Positions 4,999 to 7,157 of a stretch of 7,157 nucleotides of DNA are shown in pieces; position 1 is the first letter of the stretch, and each line of letters starts with the position of its first letter. The DNA is from Planctomycetaceae bacterium (GTDB lineage: Bacteria; Planctomycetota; Planctomycetia; Pirellulales; Thermoguttaceae): the NCBI GenBank assembly GCA_031283825.1, contig JAITAZ010000537.1:1-7157 (forward strand), read 5' to 3'. Below the pieces are notes generated by a model. That model made no database searches. It was not told the DNA's origin and was given only the letters and a program-made list of their open reading frames with translations. The position numbers were made by a program, and so were the translations under genes.

Positions 4999-6843
4999 AT
5001 GGTAAAAAACAATTCTCAAAAATTTATTGAAACGTTAAATAGTCGTTTGCTTGTATTTGACGGCGCGATGGGTACGGAGCTTTATCGGCGTCATGTTTTT
5101 ACGAATCGTTGTTTTGAAGAGTTAAATTTATCCGAGCCTTCGTTGATAAGCGGCGTAAGTTGTTCTTACAGCGACGCTGGCGCGGACGTTTTAACTACAA
5201 ACACGTTTGGGGCAAATCGTATTCGTCTTGAGAAGTACGGATTCGCGGATCGATTAGCTGATATTAACCGCGCGGGCGCGCGTATTGCTCGCGAGGTTGC
5301 GGGAGACGACGGCGAGATTTTTGTTGCGGGTTCGGTAGGGCAATTTCCAATTGCCGGTTATTCGGACAGCGAGATTGAGTCGTTTATTCTTGAGCAAGTT
5401 GATTCGCTTTGGGAAGGCGGAGTAGATTTCATAATCTTTGAGACTCAACTTTCACGCGACGCAATGAGACGATGTGCGTCGGCAATGTTTAAACGCCGCG
5501 AGATTTCTTTTGTGTTATCGTGTGCGGTTGTTTCGGGCGACGAATCGGCGGCGGGCGAATCGGTGTCGCGTCTTTTATCGCCGTTCACTGACAACGACGT
5601 CGCCAAACCGATTGCAATGGGGTTGAATTGCGGTTCGGGACCGGATGGTCTTTTGCAAGCGGCAGAAATTGCGATAAAAGTGAATCCGTTGCCTCTTATT
5701 GTTCAGCCGAATGCAGGTATGCCGAAAACGTTTGACGGTCGGCAGATTTATTATTCTTCGCCGGAGTATGCGGCGACGTATGCGATGCGTTTAGCGTCGT
5801 TGGGTGTTGCGGCGGTAGGCGGATGTTGCGGTATTTCGCCGGAACATATTAAAGAGATTGCAAAGATGATTAAGCCTCTTGCCAAAGCGAGATCGACGCA
5901 TTCGATTTTGCAAGTCGCAGAGACGGAGGTTGTCGAGCAACCGGAATCGTTGTTGCAAGACCGTTCAAAATTCGCGTGGAAACTTACCAAACGCGAATGG
6001 ACAACAAGCGTCGAACTTGTTCCGCCGCGAGGTTACGACATGGAATCTTTAATTGAGAAAAGTAAAAAATTACATCGGCATGGAATCGACGCAATAAATC
6101 TGCCGGATGGACCAAGAGCGAGTTCGCGGGTTTCGTCTCTTGTTGCCGCGTATAAAATTTTGCAAGAGGCTCATATTGAACCGATTTTACATTTTTGTTG
6201 CAGAGATAAGAATTTGATCGGGATGCAAGCTGATCTTCTCGGATGTGCGGCGTTGGGGATAAGGAATTTACTTTTTATCACCGGCGACCCGCCGAAACTT
6301 GGATCGTATCCGAATGCAACTGGAGTTTTTGATACCGATTCGATTGGGATTTGTTCTTTGCAAAGGCGGCTTAATCGCGGAGTTGATCTTGGCGGACAAG
6401 CAATTATTCCGGCGACGAATACCGTTATTGGAGTCGGACTTGACCCAACCGCGCTCGATCGGAAAAGAGAAATTGACAGATTTAAACAGAAAATTGACGC
6501 AGGCGCAAATTTTGCTCTCACGCAACCAATTTTTGACCATGAGGCGTTGCTGAACTTTTTAGATGCTGTTGGCGATTGTCCGATTCCGGTGTTAGCGGGA
6601 ATATGGCCTCTAGCGAGTTTTAGAAATGCAGAATTTATGCACAACGAAGTGCCGGGCGTTATCGTTTCGGAGTCAACAATGAGTAGAATGGAAGCGGTCG
6701 CGAAGAAATCAAAAGAGGAACAACTCGCCGTAGGTATTGAGATCGCGAGAGAAATGATAGCCGCCGTAAAAGAAAGAGTAAACGGCGTGCAAGTCAGCGC
6801 GCCCTTTGGAAAAATAGAAATCGCCCTAGCAGTGTTAGAGTAA
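4999..6843 (+). CDS. yitJ: bifunctional homocysteine S-methyltransferase / methylenetetrahydrofolate reductase
   Basis: This two-domain protein has the architecture of Bacillus YitJ (612 residues; 614 here). Residues 1-295 are a zinc-dependent homocysteine S-methyltransferase barrel: FDGAMGTELY 20-29, TTNTFGAN 66-73, and zinc ligands Cys211 (GLNCGSGPDG) and Cys276-Cys277 (VGGCCGISPEH). After a linker of about 30 residues, 330-614 form an FAD-dependent methylene-THF reductase. It has the catalytic Glu339 in SVELVPPRG, ITGDPPKLGSYPNATGVFD 427-445, LNRGVDLGG 458-466, TQPIFD 508-513 and GIWPL 534-538. It should make 5-methyl-THF and methionine in the cytosol. There is no cobalamin-binding or folate-binding MetH module, so direct methyl transfer from methyl-THF is doubtful; a separate corrinoid protein or S-methylmethionine could be the donor (inference). 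ATG 4999 follows an A-rich run with no Shine-Dalgarno. No frame damage is seen. Confidence 0.93.
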   Translation: MVKNNSQKFIETLNSRLLVFDGAMGTELYRRHVFTNRCFEELNLSEPSLISGVSCSYSDAGADVLTTNTFGANRIRLEKYGFADRLADINRAGARIAREVAGDDGEIFVAGSVGQFPIAGYSDSEIESFILEQVDSLWEGGVDFIIFETQLSRDAMRRCASAMFKRREISFVLSCAVVSGDESAAGESVSRLLSPFTDNDVAKPIAMGLNCGSGPDGLLQAAEIAIKVNPLPLIVQPNAGMPKTFDGRQIYYSSPEYAATYAMRLASLGVAAVGGCCGISPEHIKEIAKMIKPLAKARSTHSILQVAETEVVEQPESLLQDRSKFAWKLTKREWTTSVELVPPRGYDMESLIEKSKKLHRHGIDAINLPDGPRASSRVSSLVAAYKILQEAHIEPILHFCCRDKNLIGMQADLLGCAALGIRNLLFITGDPPKLGSYPNATGVFDTDSIGICSLQRRLNRGVDLGGQAIIPATNTVIGVGLDPTALDRKREIDRFKQKIDAGANFALTQPIFDHEALLNFLDAVGDCPIPVLAGIWPLASFRNAEFMHNEVPGVIVSESTMSRMEAVAKKSKEEQLAVGIEIAREMIAAVKERVNGVQVSAPFGKIEIALAVLE

Positions 6844-6857
6844 AATTCGGAATTTTT
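6842..6857 (+). terminator. weak terminator-like hairpin at the stop codon
   Basis: AAAATT (6842-6847) and AATTTT (6851-6856) pair around CGG, overlapping the TAA stop and ending in a run of T to 6857. The stem is all A-T and short, so it would be a poor intrinsic terminator. It is listed only because it is the sole hairpin-plus-T candidate immediately after a gene. Confidence 0.18.
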
Positions 6858-6859
6858 GT

Positions 6860-6912
6860 AAACACAGATAATTGCGGATTTTTTGGGTGAATACTGATAA
6901 ATCACAGATAAT
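6860..6912. repeat. CACAGATAA-type short repeats
   Basis: CACAGATAAT occurs at 6863-6872 and 6903-6912, 40 bp apart, with a related ATACTGATAA at 6891-6900. The first copy lies in AAACACAGATAATTGCGGA (6860-6878), which matches 3415-3433 in the mnmE-HDOD spacer at 16 of 19 positions. This looks like part of a dispersed intergenic repeat. The whole 314-bp stretch after the last gene (6844-7157) holds no gene I can support. Confidence 0.42.
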
Positions 6913-7005
6913 GCCAATGACGCTTTTATACGTAAACAAAACTATAGAAATAAAAAAATGGTAATATATCAGTGGAATATTTTTAACACGTATGAATATT
7001 GTACA

Positions 7006-7157
7006 ACCAACCTCATTTTCAACCTAATTTTTCCGAACAAAACAACCTCAGTAGCCAAAGACGCTCCCCACACCAACCTCATTACTTCATTAAAAACGTA
7101 AACGAATAATGAGGTAATGAGGTTTGTTTTTTGGGGATTCATTGCTACTGAGGTTGT
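7006..7157. repeat. interrupted palindrome built of ACCTCATT octamers, reaching the window edge
   Basis: The outer arms ACAACCTCAGTAGC (7042-7055) and GCTACTGAGGTTGT (7144-7157) are a perfect 14-bp inverted repeat. Inside them TCCCCA (7065-7070) pairs with TGGGGA (7132-7137), and the 18-nt arms 7075-7092 and 7107-7124 pair with a single G-T wobble around a 14-nt loop. The right inner arm is two tandem AATGAGGT octamers (7108-7123). The left has ACCTCATT then ACTTCATT (7076-7091). One further ACCTCATT lies outside at 7010-7017. The outer arm ends exactly at the last base, so the element may continue. Possible readings are a small non-autonomous mobile element, a repetitive extragenic palindrome, a protein-binding iteron array or a hairpin RNA. 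Confidence 0.68.

Noticed and set aside
6171..6917. 248-codon open frame on the minus strand opposite the reductase domain
   Set aside because: It lies antisense to a clearly conserved enzyme, is serine/isoleucine/alanine-rich like other shadow frames here, and shows no recognisable domain.
6958..7101. 47-codon + frame after the last gene (begins MVIYQWNIF)
   Set aside because: Nearly half of it is formed by the palindrome arms, with repeated TNLI from the octamers. There is no ribosome binding site or recognisable similarity.

Overview
The window looks like a stretch of bacterial chromosome. Four complete protein genes all lie on the + strand, separated by unusually long AT-rich spacers. 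In order they are seryl-tRNA synthetase (serS, 197-1492), the tRNA-modification GTPase MnmE (1657-3114), a stand-alone HDOD-domain protein (3795-4724) and a two-domain homocysteine S-methyltransferase/methylenetetrahydrofolate reductase of the YitJ type (4999-6843). The first three are translation or signalling housekeeping types; the last belongs to methionine and one-carbon metabolism. No transposase, integrase, rRNA, complete tRNA or CRISPR array was seen.

A Planctomycetota-like origin, in a low-GC lineage, is my best guess from remembered family features. MnmE departs from the usual sequence at its N-terminus (residues 11-28), has the segment LEASFDFADEDIEFIS before the G domain, and reads TKSD in place of NKxD. 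A single-domain HDOD protein also fits. This was not checked by any search. None of the four starts has a convincing Shine-Dalgarno sequence, so starts were chosen from family length and codon position.

The spacers hold most of the unexplained structure. Upstream of serS are a perfect 12-bp inverted repeat and a nested 8-bp one. The serS-mnmE spacer and the leader of the YitJ-type gene share an identical 18-nt sequence, and its 12-nt core occurs twice in tandem in the latter. The 680-bp spacer between mnmE and the HDOD gene carries four copies of a GTGAAYRGTTACAA-type element in alternating orientation, a plausible promoter and another inverted repeat. The leader of the YitJ-type gene has an 11-bp hairpin followed by a short GC-rich block that could be a structured RNA. 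After the last gene come short CACAGATAA-type repeats, then a 116-bp interrupted palindrome built from ACCTCATT octamers that runs to the right edge of the window.

The genes do not form an obvious operon, because spacings are 164, 680 and 274 bp. SerS charges tRNA-Ser, and MnmE (with MnmG, not in the window) modifies wobble uridines using methylene-tetrahydrofolate. The last protein reduces methylene-tetrahydrofolate and methylates homocysteine. MnmE and the last protein therefore draw on the same folate pool, but a functional link between them is only inference.
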